A stretch of DNA of 42,730 nucleotides from NCBI GenBank assembly GCA_964422195.1, contig CAYRAF010000003.1, forward strand, positions 1 to 42,730, given 5' to 3'. Positions 16,756 to 25,389 of this stretch are shown here, piece by piece; the first letter of the stretch is position 1, and each line of letters opens with the position of its first letter. Below the pieces are notes generated by a model. That model was not told the DNA's origin and searched no databases. It saw only the letters and a program-made list of their open reading frames with translations. The position numbers were made by a program, and so were the translations under genes. The stretch is from CALVUP01 sp964422195. GTDB taxonomy: Bacteria > Bacillota_I > Bacilli_A > RF39 > UBA660.

Positions 16756-17847
16756 ATGGTAAATGAAATAAAAACACTAGAGGAAAGAAAAAACAAACTA
16801 ATTGAAAAAGGATTAGAGCAAGGATATATCACATATGAGCAATTAGCAGAAGAATTAAAAGGATTAGATGTTGATAGTGAAAGTTTAGATGAATTATATA
16901 ATGCTTTTATGGAAAACAACATCGATGTAGTTAGTGATAACGATGGCGAATCAGAAGCAGAAGATGAAGATCCTTCTAAAATGAAAGTTGAAGATTTAAC
17001 TTTTACAAAGGACATAAAGATTAATGACCCAGTTAGAATGTATTTAAAAGAAATAGGTAGAATCAATCTACTTACCTCTGATGAAGAATATGAATATGCA
17101 ATAAGGGCGGAACAAGGTGATGAATTTGCTAAGCAAATGCTTGCAGAATCTAACCTACGTTTAGTTGTATCTATTGCTAAACGTTATGTAGGTCGTGGAA
17201 TGTTATTCTTAGATTTAATTCAAGAAGGTAATATTGGACTTATGAAAGCCGTAGATAAATTTGATCCATCAAAAGGATATAAGTTTTCTACTTATGCTAC
17301 TTGGTGGATAAGACAAGCTATAACAAGAGCTATTGCTGATCAAGCAAGAACGATTAGGGTTCCTGTGCACATGGTAGAAACAATTAATAAAATGGCTAGA
17401 ACTCAAAGACAATTAACGCAGGAATTAAATAGAGAACCTACAGAAGAAGAACTTGCTAAAAAGTTAGGTATTTCTGTAGAAAAAGTAAGAGAAGTATATA
17501 AAATATCACAAGATCCAGTTTCTTTAGAAACACCAATTGGTGAAGAAGATGATTCACATTTAGGTGATTTCGTTAAAGATGAAAGAACAATGTCTCCAGA
17601 AGAATATGCTACTGCAGAGTTATTAAAAGAAGAATTATCAGGAGTATTATTAACTCTAACAGATAGGGAAGAAAAAGTTTTAAGACTTCGTTTTGGTCTT
17701 GATGATGGACAATGTAGAACACTAGAAGAAGTTGGTCAAATATTTGGTGTAACTAGAGAGAGAATAAGACAAATTGAAGCTAAGGCTTTAAGAAAACTTA
17801 GACATCCTTCTAGAAGTAGAAAGTTAAAGGATTTTTTAACTGATTAA
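16756..17847 (+). CDS. rpoD: Primary sigma factor RpoD (sigma A)
   Basis: Housekeeping sigma factor. It has 363 residues, close to Bacillus SigA. Region 1.1 is short and acidic. Region 1.2 (DPVRMYLKEIG) and region 2 (NLRLVVSIAKRYVGRGMLFLDLIQEGN, with YKFSTYATWWIRQAI for -10 recognition and melting) are near-invariant. Region 3 (RVPVHMVETINK) and region 4 (EEVGQIFGVTRERIRQIEAKALRKLRHP, the -35-reading helix-turn-helix) complete it. Consistent with this, window promoters look like TTGACA/TATAAT. The start at 16756 is preferred because AGGGAG lies 9 bases upstream; the GTG at 16750 is too close. Second gene of the dnaG operon. Confidence 0.96.
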   Translation: MVNEIKTLEERKNKLIEKGLEQGYITYEQLAEELKGLDVDSESLDELYNAFMENNIDVVSDNDGESEAEDEDPSKMKVEDLTFTKDIKINDPVRMYLKEIGRINLLTSDEEYEYAIRAEQGDEFAKQMLAESNLRLVVSIAKRYVGRGMLFLDLIQEGNIGLMKAVDKFDPSKGYKFSTYATWWIRQAITRAIADQARTIRVPVHMVETINKMARTQRQLTQELNREPTEEELAKKLGISVEKVREVYKISQDPVSLETPIGEEDDSHLGDFVKDERTMSPEEYATAELLKEELSGVLLTLTDREEKVLRLRFGLDDGQCRTLEEVGQIFGVTRERIRQIEAKALRKLRHPSRSRKLKDFLTD

Positions 17848-18482
17848 TGAAGATAAGTAAAAGATTAACTAAAATAGCAAGTTATGTTGATGATAATAGT
17901 CACGTAATAGATGTGGGTACTGATCATGCTTTACTTGCTATTTATTTAGTTAAAAATAAAAAAAATGTAGTAGTAGTAGCTTCTGATAATAAAGTTGGTC
18001 CATTAGAAAAAGCAAAAGAAAATATAAAAAAATATGCAGTAGATAATGAAGTACAAACATCACTCGCAGATGGTCTTGAAAAAATAGATAAAAGTATTGA
18101 TACAGTTATAATCGCAGGTATGGGTTATCATACTATAAAGAAAATATTAGAAAAAGGCAATTTAAACAATGTAGAAAAACTAATAATTTCTGTAAATGAT
18201 GAATTTAATAAAATGAAGAAACTAATAAAGAAGATAAAGTTTTATATAAAGCAATTAGAAATAGTTGAAGATAATAAAAAGTTTTATCTAATAATAGAAT
18301 CTACTAAAAGAAAAAATAAAACTAATATAGTTTATAATAATGAATATAAAAAATATCTAGAAAAACAAATATTAAAACAAGAATCTATATTGAAAAATAT
18401 TTCTCATAATAAGCTGTATATAAGAATAAGGATTCATTTTAGAATTAAACAATTAAAAAAAGAATTACAAAATATAAAGTAA
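17847..18482 (+). CDS. trmK: tRNA (adenine(22)-N(1))-methyltransferase TrmK
   Basis: SAM-dependent enzyme that makes m1A22 in tRNA. The 211-residue protein starts with KISKRLTKIASYV, followed by the SAM-binding motif VIDVGTDHALLAIYLV, the DNKVGPLEKA segment and the catalytic-site stretch VIIAGMGYHTIKKIL (family motif AGMGG, here AGMGY). The C-terminal part is a Lys-rich coiled coil typical of the family. Its ATG overlaps the rpoD stop by one base (TAATG), so it is translationally coupled to rpoD. The same dnaG-sigA-trmK order occurs in many Bacillota. Confidence 0.93.
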   Translation: MKISKRLTKIASYVDDNSHVIDVGTDHALLAIYLVKNKKNVVVVASDNKVGPLEKAKENIKKYAVDNEVQTSLADGLEKIDKSIDTVIIAGMGYHTIKKILEKGNLNNVEKLIISVNDEFNKMKKLIKKIKFYIKQLEIVEDNKKFYLIIESTKRKNKTNIVYNNEYKKYLEKQILKQESILKNISHNKLYIRIRIHFRIKQLKKELQNIK

Positions 18483-18491
18483 TTCTTTATT

Positions 18492-18565
18492 GCCACTTTA
18501 GTTAAATGGTATAACAAAGCCATGGTAAGGCTTAGTCATAAGTTCGATTCTTATAAGTGGCACCA
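18492..18565 (+). tRNA. tRNA-Thr (anticodon GGT)
   Basis: Cloverleaf by eye: acceptor GCCACTT / AAGTGGC, short D arm with GG, anticodon stem AAGCC / GGCTT around the loop ATGGTAA (anticodon GGT), 4-nt variable loop, T arm ATAAG-TTCGATT-CTTAT, and encoded ACCA end. G1-C72 and C2-G71 are Thr identity pairs. It is 74 nt including CCA. Confidence 0.93.
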
Positions 18566-18574
18566 TAAAAAAAT

Positions 18575-18603
18575 AACTCGATTTTATAATCGAGTTTTTA
18601 TAT
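18575..18603 (+). terminator. Terminator after tRNA-Thr
   Basis: Perfect 9-bp stem AACTCGATT / AATCGAGTT with TTAT loop and T-run. Confidence 0.8.
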
Positions 18604-18675
18604 CATTTAATTAGTTTAAGATTAATACCTTTTGTTAATGTTAGATTTATGATAAGATATTAATAGGAGGGTTAT

Positions 18676-19074
18676 ATGATTAAGATAAAAATAGATGATT
18701 TAGTAGCAAATGCTTTAATTGAACTTTGTAGTAGGGGATATAGAGATTTTGTAACTGAAAGAGAAATAAATAACTATGGTATAGCTGTAATGGAAGATTT
18801 ATCTAGAAAGAATATTAAAGCTAAATTGGTTTTAAGTAAGGAATCAACAACTGCATTTGAGGATAGAAATAAGGAATTTATTGTATCATATGGTTCTGGA
18901 TATCAAATAAATGATAATATTAAGATAGATGATTTAATTAATAGATTTAGAAAAAATACTAATTTTGAATTATTAGATACATTCGTAAATGATGATGTTA
19001 TTAGTAGAAGTTTTAATTTATATAATGCTAAAGTAAAAGCAAAAAATGCTCCAAAAAAAATGTTCGTATCATGA
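18676..19074 (+). CDS. Uncharacterised small soluble protein
   Basis: A 132-residue protein I do not recognise. The ATG has a strong TAGGAGGG ribosome site, so it is a real gene. The N-terminal half is an alpha/beta stretch (IKIKIDDLVANALIELCSRGYRDFVTEREI) followed by a helix-rich part. The C-terminus (KAKNAPKKMFVS) is basic. The pattern 'FVTEREINNYGIAVMEDL' loosely suggests a winged-helix or nucleic-acid-binding fold, but no motif decides it. No signal peptide. It is monocistronic between the tRNA-Thr terminator and a bidirectional terminator. Confidence 0.7.
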   Translation: MIKIKIDDLVANALIELCSRGYRDFVTEREINNYGIAVMEDLSRKNIKAKLVLSKESTTAFEDRNKEFIVSYGSGYQINDNIKIDDLINRFRKNTNFELLDTFVNDDVISRSFNLYNAKVKAKNAPKKMFVS

Positions 19075-19083
19075 ACATTTTTT
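19053..19083. terminator. Bidirectional terminator
   Basis: AAATGTTC / GAACATTT stem with a 7-nt loop, A-run to the left and T-run to the right. It separates the genes ending at 19074 (+) and 19082 (-). Confidence 0.75.
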
Positions 19084-20671
19084 AATTTGTATTATTATTA
19101 ATTTCTTCGTCATTATTATTTGCTTCTTCAGAGTCATCAACAATTTCATTATTTTCCTTTTTAGCAAGTGTAATAGTAAGAGATGAAATTGTCTTTATAT
19201 CTGTTCCGGCAGATATATTTTGTTCTAATACAATATCAGTATCTACGCTAGTACTATTTTGATATACGAATGATACATAAATATTATTTTTATTGCACCA
19301 ATCATTAACATAATCTTTATTTTGACCTTTGAAATCAGGAAGTATTATTATTTCCCTAGTATCATTTTCTATCTTCTTATTCTTTTCATCTATTTCACTT
19401 ATAGTACCACTATCTCTTTTTCCAATTGGAGTAGAAGTATAATTATCATCAATTGACCAAGAAAATGTTTTTATCATTTTAGCATTTCTTTTACCTAAAT
19501 TCGTATTAATTGCATTACTTACTTCTTCAATACTTTCGTTATATAGAATATAATTGTATAAATTAAGATTTGCACTTTCATCATATAAATATTTACCTTC
19601 TCCTGATAAATATAAAGTATGAATATTTAAACTATCAGTAACACTTTTATTAGATTTTTTCAAAATGCTTTTTCCAACATTATAGAAAGACAGAATTTCA
19701 TTAGTAGTAAAATTAGTATCAATATTATCAGAAATAGCATCTAACATACTTCTCATCTTGGATGTACTAGTAATTGTTTTACCAGCTTTATTCATAATAG
19801 CTTTAATAACTAATTGTTGATTTAAACCTCTATCAATATCACCATTAGCAAGTTGTTTTCTATTTCTAGAAAGAACTAAAGCTTCTTCACCATTTAAAGT
19901 TTGTTTTCCTTTTTTAATACAAACTTTACCTTTTCTTGAAGAGCTATCAGTACATAAATCTTTAGGTACTTCTACTTCAATACCACCCATAGTATCAACA
20001 ATTCTAACTAAAGCTTTAAAATTTACTTTTACATAATAATCAATATTAATATCTAAAAAATCTTCTATAGTTTCTTCAACACATTCTTCTCCTTTCCATC
20101 CAGCATGTGTTATTTTAGTTTTTTTGCCAGTACAAGCAAGCTTTACATAAGAATCTCTTGGTATACTAAGCATAGTTGCATTTAAAGTCTTAGGATTATA
20201 ACTAACTACCATTAAACTATCACTATTACCAACAGTTTTTTTATCTAATTTATTACTAGTAGAATCTACTCCCATTAAAAGTACAGTAAAAGGTTTATTG
20301 ATATTTCCTGTGGTTGATTTATTATTACCCTTATTAAAAGAACTAACAGAATTATAAATCATAAATATGTATGTTGAAATAATTAAGATGATAATTGTAA
20401 TTAAAACTCTTGATATATTAAATAAACCAATTTTAAATTTATTTTTATCAATAACTAGTGATCTATATACTGTAGTTTTTAACATGAATACTACTATTAT
20501 AGAAATTATTAAATATCTTAGTATGGGATCTATTGGACCAAGAAGTAATATATTAAAAATTAAAAATGAACAAGCTAGCATGAAGATAACTGTAATAAGT
20601 CTAGTTAAACGCTTAATAGCTTTTTTTTCTTTTTTCTCTTCTTTTTTTTCCATTCTTTCTTTTCTAGTCAT
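19082..20671 (-). CDS. LytR-CpsA-Psr family wall glycopolymer ligase with a C-terminal PASTA-like domain
   Basis: LCP enzymes transfer teichoic acid or capsule chains from lipid carriers to peptidoglycan. The 529-residue protein has three N-terminal membrane helices and then the LCP catalytic domain: FTVLLMGVDS, a conserved Asp/Arg region (SDSLMVVSYNP and LSIPRDSYV), and the C-terminal part with SRNRKQLANGDIDRGLNQQ. After a linker, the tail IILPDFKGQNKDYVNDWC... followed by VLEQNISAGTDI has the strand-helix-strand pattern of a PASTA domain, uncommon in LCP proteins. The end is acidic and Asn-rich. The ATG at 20671 lies five bases after GGAGG; the ATG four codons upstream precedes that site and is rejected. 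Confidence 0.92.
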   Translation of the reverse strand: MTRKERMEKKEEKKEKKAIKRLTRLITVIFMLACSFLIFNILLLGPIDPILRYLIISIIVVFMLKTTVYRSLVIDKNKFKIGLFNISRVLITIIILIISTYIFMIYNSVSSFNKGNNKSTTGNINKPFTVLLMGVDSTSNKLDKKTVGNSDSLMVVSYNPKTLNATMLSIPRDSYVKLACTGKKTKITHAGWKGEECVEETIEDFLDINIDYYVKVNFKALVRIVDTMGGIEVEVPKDLCTDSSSRKGKVCIKKGKQTLNGEEALVLSRNRKQLANGDIDRGLNQQLVIKAIMNKAGKTITSTSKMRSMLDAISDNIDTNFTTNEILSFYNVGKSILKKSNKSVTDSLNIHTLYLSGEGKYLYDESANLNLYNYILYNESIEEVSNAINTNLGKRNAKMIKTFSWSIDDNYTSTPIGKRDSGTISEIDEKNKKIENDTREIIILPDFKGQNKDYVNDWCNKNNIYVSFVYQNSTSVDTDIVLEQNISAGTDIKTISSLTITLAKKENNEIVDDSEEANNNDEEINNNTN

Positions 20672-20696
20672 AATAACCTCCATCTATAGCTTTATC

Positions 20697-20760
20697 ATAC
20701 ACTATTTTAAAAATAATATCTAAATTAATTAGTGTTATTAAATAATTATACACTATTTTA
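20697..20760. repeat. Pair of 13-bp direct repeats upstream of the LCP gene
   Basis: ATACACTATTTTA occurs at 20697-20709 and 20748-20760 (51-bp spacing) in the leader of the LCP gene. TATAAT on the minus strand at 20745-20750 overlaps the second copy. It could be an operator or a promoter duplication. Confidence 0.5.
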
Positions 20761-20811
20761 CAACTTAATTCTAATATATTTTGTAGAATTATGTACTATC
20801 ATTTACACATT

Positions 20812-20820
20812 TGATATAAT
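20812..20820 (+). promoter_or_regulatory. Extended -10 promoter of the glucosaminidase gene
   Basis: TGATATAAT (TG-n-TATAAT) with only a weak -35 (TGTACT) 17 bp upstream; 32 bp before the ATG at 20853. Confidence 0.55.
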
Positions 20821-20852
20821 TATTATGAATAATAGGGTAAGGAGGGATAAGT

Positions 20853-22925
20853 ATGAAAATGAATAAACTATTAGAGTATTTTATAATAGTATTTTTACTT
20901 ATGCTTCCATTAAGAGTAGATGCTGCAAACAAGATGGGGTATAATAATGCAGTTAATTTAAGTGTTAGAAGTACTGCTAGCACAAGCGGAACTAAAGTAG
21001 GTATATTACCAATAGGTACTAATATAGAAATACTAGGTACTGCATCAGGTAATGGATGTAAAACTTGGTATAAATTTAAATATAACGGATCAGATGCATG
21101 GGCATGTGGCATTAGTACAGGAAATTTAGAATATATTAAAACATATACTACAACCACACTTAGAACTAATACTAGAACTGCTACAACAGCATACGAAAAA
21201 GAATTACAAAATGCAGGTTTCCCATCAAGTTATTGGGATAAACTATCTGCTTTACATACAAAATACCCAAATTGGAACTTTATTGCTAATAAGACAAATG
21301 CAGATTTTTATACAGCTGTATCCAAAGAAATGTTAAATGATAACAGTTTATTTGAAGCAACAAGCGGAGATATGACTTACTTATCTGGATACTTATCCAC
21401 TGCAAGTGGTGATTATAATTATAAAACTAATACTTTTTATGCAAAAGATTCATCTAGATTTTATAACGCTGGTAAAGATATAATTGCTTATTATATGGAT
21501 CCGAGAAATTTCTTAAATGAAAGCTTTATATTTTATTTTGAGCAATTATCTTATAATTCATCTTACCATACACAAGACATTACAACAAAAGCCTTAGGTA
21601 GTTCATTCTTAAATGCCTATAAAACTAATTATTACAATGCTGGTAAGAATAACAAAGTATCTCCAGTACACTTAGTTGCTAAAAGTAGAATAGAGATGGG
21701 TAGTAAAGCATCATTTTTAACAACTGGTGAAAGTTTTGTTTATAAAGCTAATTTATATAAAAATAATAAAAAGATATATGGAAAGACTTTTTCAAAATGT
21801 TTTAATTTCTATAATATAGGAGCATATGCTGACACTGTATCACCTGCTCAAAATGCTGCTATCTTTGCCTGTGGTGGTAAAAACTTAAATGATACTTCAT
21901 ATGGTAGACCTTGGAATACTGCAGATAAAGCTATTAATGGTGGAGCTATATTCTTAGGTAATGATTATATTAATGTTGGTCAAGATACACCATATTTTCA
22001 AAAATTTAATACATCATCATATACTAAAACAACAAAGTATGATCATCAATATATGCAAAACATTCAAGCACCTTCTACAGAAGGATCAGATGCTTTTGAC
22101 AACTATAAATCTATGGGGCTTATAAATAGTACACAATCATTTACTTTTATCATACCTGTATATAACAATATGCCAGAAAAAACTAATTTACCTAATTCTA
22201 AAAATCCGAATAACTATTTATCTAAAATAGTAGTTAAAGCTGGATCAAAAGAATATACAGTAGGAAGTTTTGATGGTGCTAAAACAGATAATAATTATAA
22301 TGTAACAGTTACTGCTAATGATACAACTGCTACTATTAATGCTACTAAAGTAGTATCTTCAGCATCAGTAAAAGTAAATGATGGAAAAACAATTACACTT
22401 TCTAATAATTCAACAAAAATACCAATAACAGTTACTGCTGCTAATGGTGCTGTTAGAACTTATTATGTGACCATAAAGAAAAATTTAAGTGGTATAGATG
22501 CTACAGTTGTTAATGCTGGTTATACTGTAAATAATGCTTATATAAGTAAGATAAATCTATCTACTAAGGGATCAACAATATCATCTAATATCATTAACAA
22601 AGATAAAAATGCTAAAGTAGTTATCAAGGATAAAAGTAATAAAGATAAGAACACTAATAATTCTTTAGTAACAGGAGATAAAATAGTAGTAACTTCAGGA
22701 ACTAATACCAAAACCTATGATGTAGTTATTTATGGAGATGTTAATGGTGATGGTTCTGTAAAAGCATCAGACTACGTACTTATAAAGAATCATATATTAA
22801 AGAAAAGCACACTATCTAATTCATATAAAGAAGCTGCAGATGTAACTAAAGATGGAAATGTCAAAGCCTCAGATTATGTAATTATTAAGAATTATATATT
22901 AGGTAAAGCTAAAATAAATCAATAG
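20853..22925 (+). CDS. Secreted SH3b-glucosaminidase with a C-terminal dockerin
   Basis: Peptidoglycan-cleaving endo-beta-N-acetylglucosaminidase candidate. The 690-residue protein has a signal peptide (residues 1-24, ending VDA) and a bacterial SH3 domain (AVNLSVRSTASTSG, about 30-90). The glucosaminidase domain (about 110-440) contains HLVAKSRIEMGSKASFL with the expected catalytic Glu, and FYNIGAYADT. A cadherin-like or Ig-like beta region follows, then a type I dockerin with two Ca-binding repeats (GDVNGDGSVKASDYVLIKNH and DVTKDGNVKASDYVIIKNYI). The dockerin means it should dock to a cohesin. Strong ribosome site AAGGAGG. The neighbour 10 bp downstream encodes a membrane-anchored Ig-like protein, so the pair is probably one operon. 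Confidence 0.88.
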   Translation: MKMNKLLEYFIIVFLLMLPLRVDAANKMGYNNAVNLSVRSTASTSGTKVGILPIGTNIEILGTASGNGCKTWYKFKYNGSDAWACGISTGNLEYIKTYTTTTLRTNTRTATTAYEKELQNAGFPSSYWDKLSALHTKYPNWNFIANKTNADFYTAVSKEMLNDNSLFEATSGDMTYLSGYLSTASGDYNYKTNTFYAKDSSRFYNAGKDIIAYYMDPRNFLNESFIFYFEQLSYNSSYHTQDITTKALGSSFLNAYKTNYYNAGKNNKVSPVHLVAKSRIEMGSKASFLTTGESFVYKANLYKNNKKIYGKTFSKCFNFYNIGAYADTVSPAQNAAIFACGGKNLNDTSYGRPWNTADKAINGGAIFLGNDYINVGQDTPYFQKFNTSSYTKTTKYDHQYMQNIQAPSTEGSDAFDNYKSMGLINSTQSFTFIIPVYNNMPEKTNLPNSKNPNNYLSKIVVKAGSKEYTVGSFDGAKTDNNYNVTVTANDTTATINATKVVSSASVKVNDGKTITLSNNSTKIPITVTAANGAVRTYYVTIKKNLSGIDATVVNAGYTVNNAYISKINLSTKGSTISSNIINKDKNAKVVIKDKSNKDKNTNNSLVTGDKIVVTSGTNTKTYDVVIYGDVNGDGSVKASDYVLIKNHILKKSTLSNSYKEAADVTKDGNVKASDYVIIKNYILGKAKINQ

Positions 22926-22934
22926 GGTGATACT

Positions 22935-24218
22935 ATGAAAAAAACAATAAATTATATATTTATATTTATTTTAACTACTATATTAAACATAGTAGTAGTT
23001 AATGCTGGTAGTTTATCTGTTTCTGCTAGTGATTATAGTCTTAATGTAGGTGATAGTGTAAAAGTATATGCTAAAGCTAGTTCTTTGACAGGAGCTTTTA
23101 CTTATTCTTCATCCAATAGTACAGTTTTATCAGGTGGATGTAATGATCAATGGTTAGAAAACAATACTGGTAGTTGTACATTTAAAGCAAAAAAAACAGG
23201 AACTGCCAAAATAATTGTTAAAGCTACTAATGCAGCTGATTCATCAACAGGAAAAGATTTTACAGGTAGTAAAAGTATTTCTATTACAGTGACTACTAAA
23301 TCAAATAAAAATAATAATAATAACAATAATAATAAAAATGCAAGTAGCAACAATAATTTAAAGAATTTAACACTATCACAAGGAACTTTAAATCCTAAAT
23401 TTTCTAAGGATATTACCGAATATAAAATAGAAGTAGAAAATAATATAGAAAAAATAAAAATTTCTGCCCAAGCTGAAGACAACAAATCCGAAATAAGAGG
23501 ACTTGGTGAAAAAAAACTTAAAGTTGGAAAAAACAGTTTTGGTGTAGTAGTAGTCGCAGAGAATGGAAAAACAAAAACTTACACTTTAGTAGTTGATAGA
23601 AAAGAAGAAAATCCTATTTATGTAACTATAAATAACAAAAAATATAAAGTTGTAAGAAAACTAGATGGAATAGAAAAGCCTTTAAATTTTCAAGAACAAA
23701 CTATTAAGATACAAAATGAAGATATTGTTGCTTTATATGATAATATAACAAAATATACTTTAATTGCTTTAATGGATGAAAATAACAATATTAAGTTATA
23801 TATTTGTGATGTTGATAAAGAAGAATATGAATTATTCATAGAAACTAAATTATCAGAAAATAGAATACAAATCCTTTCTATGCCAAAAAAGTTAATTCCA
23901 AAAGGATATAAAAAATATAAAGAAACTATTGATAATATAGAATATGATGTTTATAAATTGAATAGAAAATCAGATTATTCTTTAATATATGCTTTAAACT
24001 TAAACAGTGGTAAAAAAGAACTATATAGATATGATAGTTATGAAAGTACTATTCAAAGATTTAATGATGAAGATTTAAAAGAAAAAGAAAAAGATTATGA
24101 TAGTTTATTTAAAATAACAATTGGACTATGTGCATTATTAATAGTTATAGTTATTTCTATATTTATTAGTATTATGAGAAAAAGTTCAAATAAAAAAAGA
24201 AATAATAATGAAGAATAA
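22935..24218 (+). CDS. Cell-surface protein with Ig-like and cadherin-like domains and a C-terminal anchor
   Basis: A 427-residue protein. Signal peptide about residues 1-24 (ending VVNAG). An Ig-like domain follows (SLSVSASDYSLNVGDSVKVY.., TGTAKIIVKATN..), then a run of Asn codons (about residues 128-140), a cadherin-like beta-sandwich (LKNLTLSQGTLNPKFSKDIT, AENGKTKTYTLVVDR), a further domain of 150 residues without a recognisable family, and a C-terminal membrane helix (about 398-416) with a basic tail. It is therefore anchored with all domains outside. It follows the glucosaminidase-dockerin gene by 9 bp and overlaps the reading region of the next gene. I cannot say whether it binds the dockerin; the first domain looks Ig-like, not cohesin-like. 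Confidence 0.8.
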   Translation: MKKTINYIFIFILTTILNIVVVNAGSLSVSASDYSLNVGDSVKVYAKASSLTGAFTYSSSNSTVLSGGCNDQWLENNTGSCTFKAKKTGTAKIIVKATNAADSSTGKDFTGSKSISITVTTKSNKNNNNNNNNKNASSNNNLKNLTLSQGTLNPKFSKDITEYKIEVENNIEKIKISAQAEDNKSEIRGLGEKKLKVGKNSFGVVVVAENGKTKTYTLVVDRKEENPIYVTINNKKYKVVRKLDGIEKPLNFQEQTIKIQNEDIVALYDNITKYTLIALMDENNNIKLYICDVDKEEYELFIETKLSENRIQILSMPKKLIPKGYKKYKETIDNIEYDVYKLNRKSDYSLIYALNLNSGKKELYRYDSYESTIQRFNDEDLKEKEKDYDSLFKITIGLCALLIVIVISIFISIMRKSSNKKRNNNEE

Positions 24219-24231
24219 GGATATGAATATT

Positions 24232-24840
24232 ATGAATTTAAAAGACAAGAGAAAAATATATGAAATATGTGGAATATTAATTATACTAGTAATAGCTATT
24301 TCAATTGTCTATGATCCTATTACAAGAAATATTAAATTTCATCCGAAAGATCATGGGGCAATGTGGAATATTCATTATGCTAATTTATCTAAACCAGTTA
24401 TAATAGGTGATGCTAGAGTAATAAGTAATCCTAAAATGAGTTATACTAACATAGGAAATTATAGTGTAGCCTTAAGTAAGCCAGGAGATGCTATTATATA
24501 TGAATTTGATATTGTAAATGATGGTACTTTTGATGCTTTTATAAACTACTATAACGAATATAATGATTTATGTTACGCATACTATGGAGAAACTCATTGC
24601 GATTGGAATGGTAATGGACATGATGAAATTGAAGATATTGTTTCTATAAATAAGAATATTTCATATACGCTTAAATATTCTAAAACTAAAAAAAGTGTAA
24701 AAGTTGGTGATGAATTAAAGCGTCATAGTAAAAGGCATGTTATACTGACAATAAAGTTTAACGAAGATTCAACAGAAATGCCAGAAGGTGTTGTTATATT
24801 AAATGGTTTAGATAAATATATTAATTATTCTCAAAAATAA
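24232..24840 (+). CDS. Membrane-anchored TasA/camelysin-like surface protein (tentative)
   Basis: A 202-residue protein with one N-terminal membrane helix (about residues 8-25) and an exported beta-rich domain. The stretch NIGNYSVALSKPGDAIIYEF followed by DIVNDGTFDAFIN resembles the conserved 'L..PGD...f.v.v.N.Gt.dA' core of TasA/camelysin-like proteins, but the match is from memory and short. The middle contains a Cys pair (DLCYAYYGETHCDW). The start is uncertain: ATG at 24232 has AAGGA ten bases upstream; ATGs at 24208 (overlapping the upstream gene) and 24223 are alternatives. It probably belongs to the operon with the glucosaminidase and Ig-like proteins. Confidence 0.65.
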   Translation: MNLKDKRKIYEICGILIILVIAISIVYDPITRNIKFHPKDHGAMWNIHYANLSKPVIIGDARVISNPKMSYTNIGNYSVALSKPGDAIIYEFDIVNDGTFDAFINYYNEYNDLCYAYYGETHCDWNGNGHDEIEDIVSINKNISYTLKYSKTKKSVKVGDELKRHSKRHVILTIKFNEDSTEMPEGVVILNGLDKYINYSQK

Positions 24841-24842
24841 AT

Positions 24843-24851
24843 TTCGACAAA
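24843..24851 (-). promoter_or_regulatory. Candidate Spo0A box overlapping a -35
   Basis: Perfect TTTGTCGAA on the minus strand, overlapping the TCGACA -35 of the promoter for the SPOR-domain gene. Spo0A-activated Bacillus promoters have boxes at such positions. Confidence 0.4.
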
Positions 24852-24872
24852 TATAAACATAAATGATAGATA
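24844..24872 (+). promoter_or_regulatory. Promoter of the spoIIB-radC-mre cluster
   Basis: TCGACA, 17 bp, TAGATA with TGA immediately upstream of the -10; 22 bp before the ATG at 24895. Confidence 0.5.
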
Positions 24873-24894
24873 CTATATTAATGGAGATGATTTT

Positions 24895-25347
24895 ATGAAG
24901 TTTTCATTTATAGTACCTATCATTTTTTCTATTCTTTTAGGATGGCTATTTGGTAATTTTATTTATAAAGAATATAATTCTTTTGATAAAAATTATAGTA
25001 AAGCAAAAACAGTTTATTTCTTACAACAGGGTGTTTATACAAATCAAGATAATTATAAACAAAATATTGCTAAATTAGATAGTTATACTACAGTTCAAGA
25101 TAATCAAAAGTATTATGTTTATATTGGAATCACAAATAGCTATAAAGATGCATTGAATATTCAAAAAATATATAGTAAACATGGTTATAATTTATATATT
25201 AAGGAAGATAAAATAAATAATGAATATTTTTTGAATGATTTAAAACAGTATAGTGTTTTACTAAAAAATAGTAATGATTATGAAAAATTAAATAATGTAT
25301 TAAAGGCAATACTTGCTAGTTATGAAGAAAATGTTTTAGAAAGTTAG
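24895..25347 (+). CDS. SPOR-domain membrane protein, SpoIIB-like
   Basis: A 150-residue protein with an N-terminal membrane helix (about residues 4-22) and a compact exported domain with SPOR features: VYFLQQGVYTNQDN as the first strand, then YYVYIGITNSYKDALNIQ and GYNLYIKE. SPOR domains bind denuded glycan strands at division or engulfment septa. In Bacillus subtilis the SPOR protein SpoIIB sits just upstream of the maf-radC-mreBCD cluster, and here the gene also sits just upstream of radC, so SpoIIB is the best analogue. SpoIIB is about 330 residues, so this is a shortened version. ATG with a GGAG ribosome site. Confidence 0.68.
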   Translation: MKFSFIVPIIFSILLGWLFGNFIYKEYNSFDKNYSKAKTVYFLQQGVYTNQDNYKQNIAKLDSYTTVQDNQKYYVYIGITNSYKDALNIQKIYSKHGYNLYIKEDKINNEYFLNDLKQYSVLLKNSNDYEKLNNVLKAILASYEENVLES

Positions 25348-25389
25348 GAATTTATATATTTTTTGGCATTAATATTATGAGGTGAAATA

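Noticed and set aside
23310..23345. AAT/AAC run in the Ig-like protein as a phase-variation tract
   Set aside because: It is a trinucleotide-type run coding for Asn, so slippage would keep the frame; it looks like a flexible linker.
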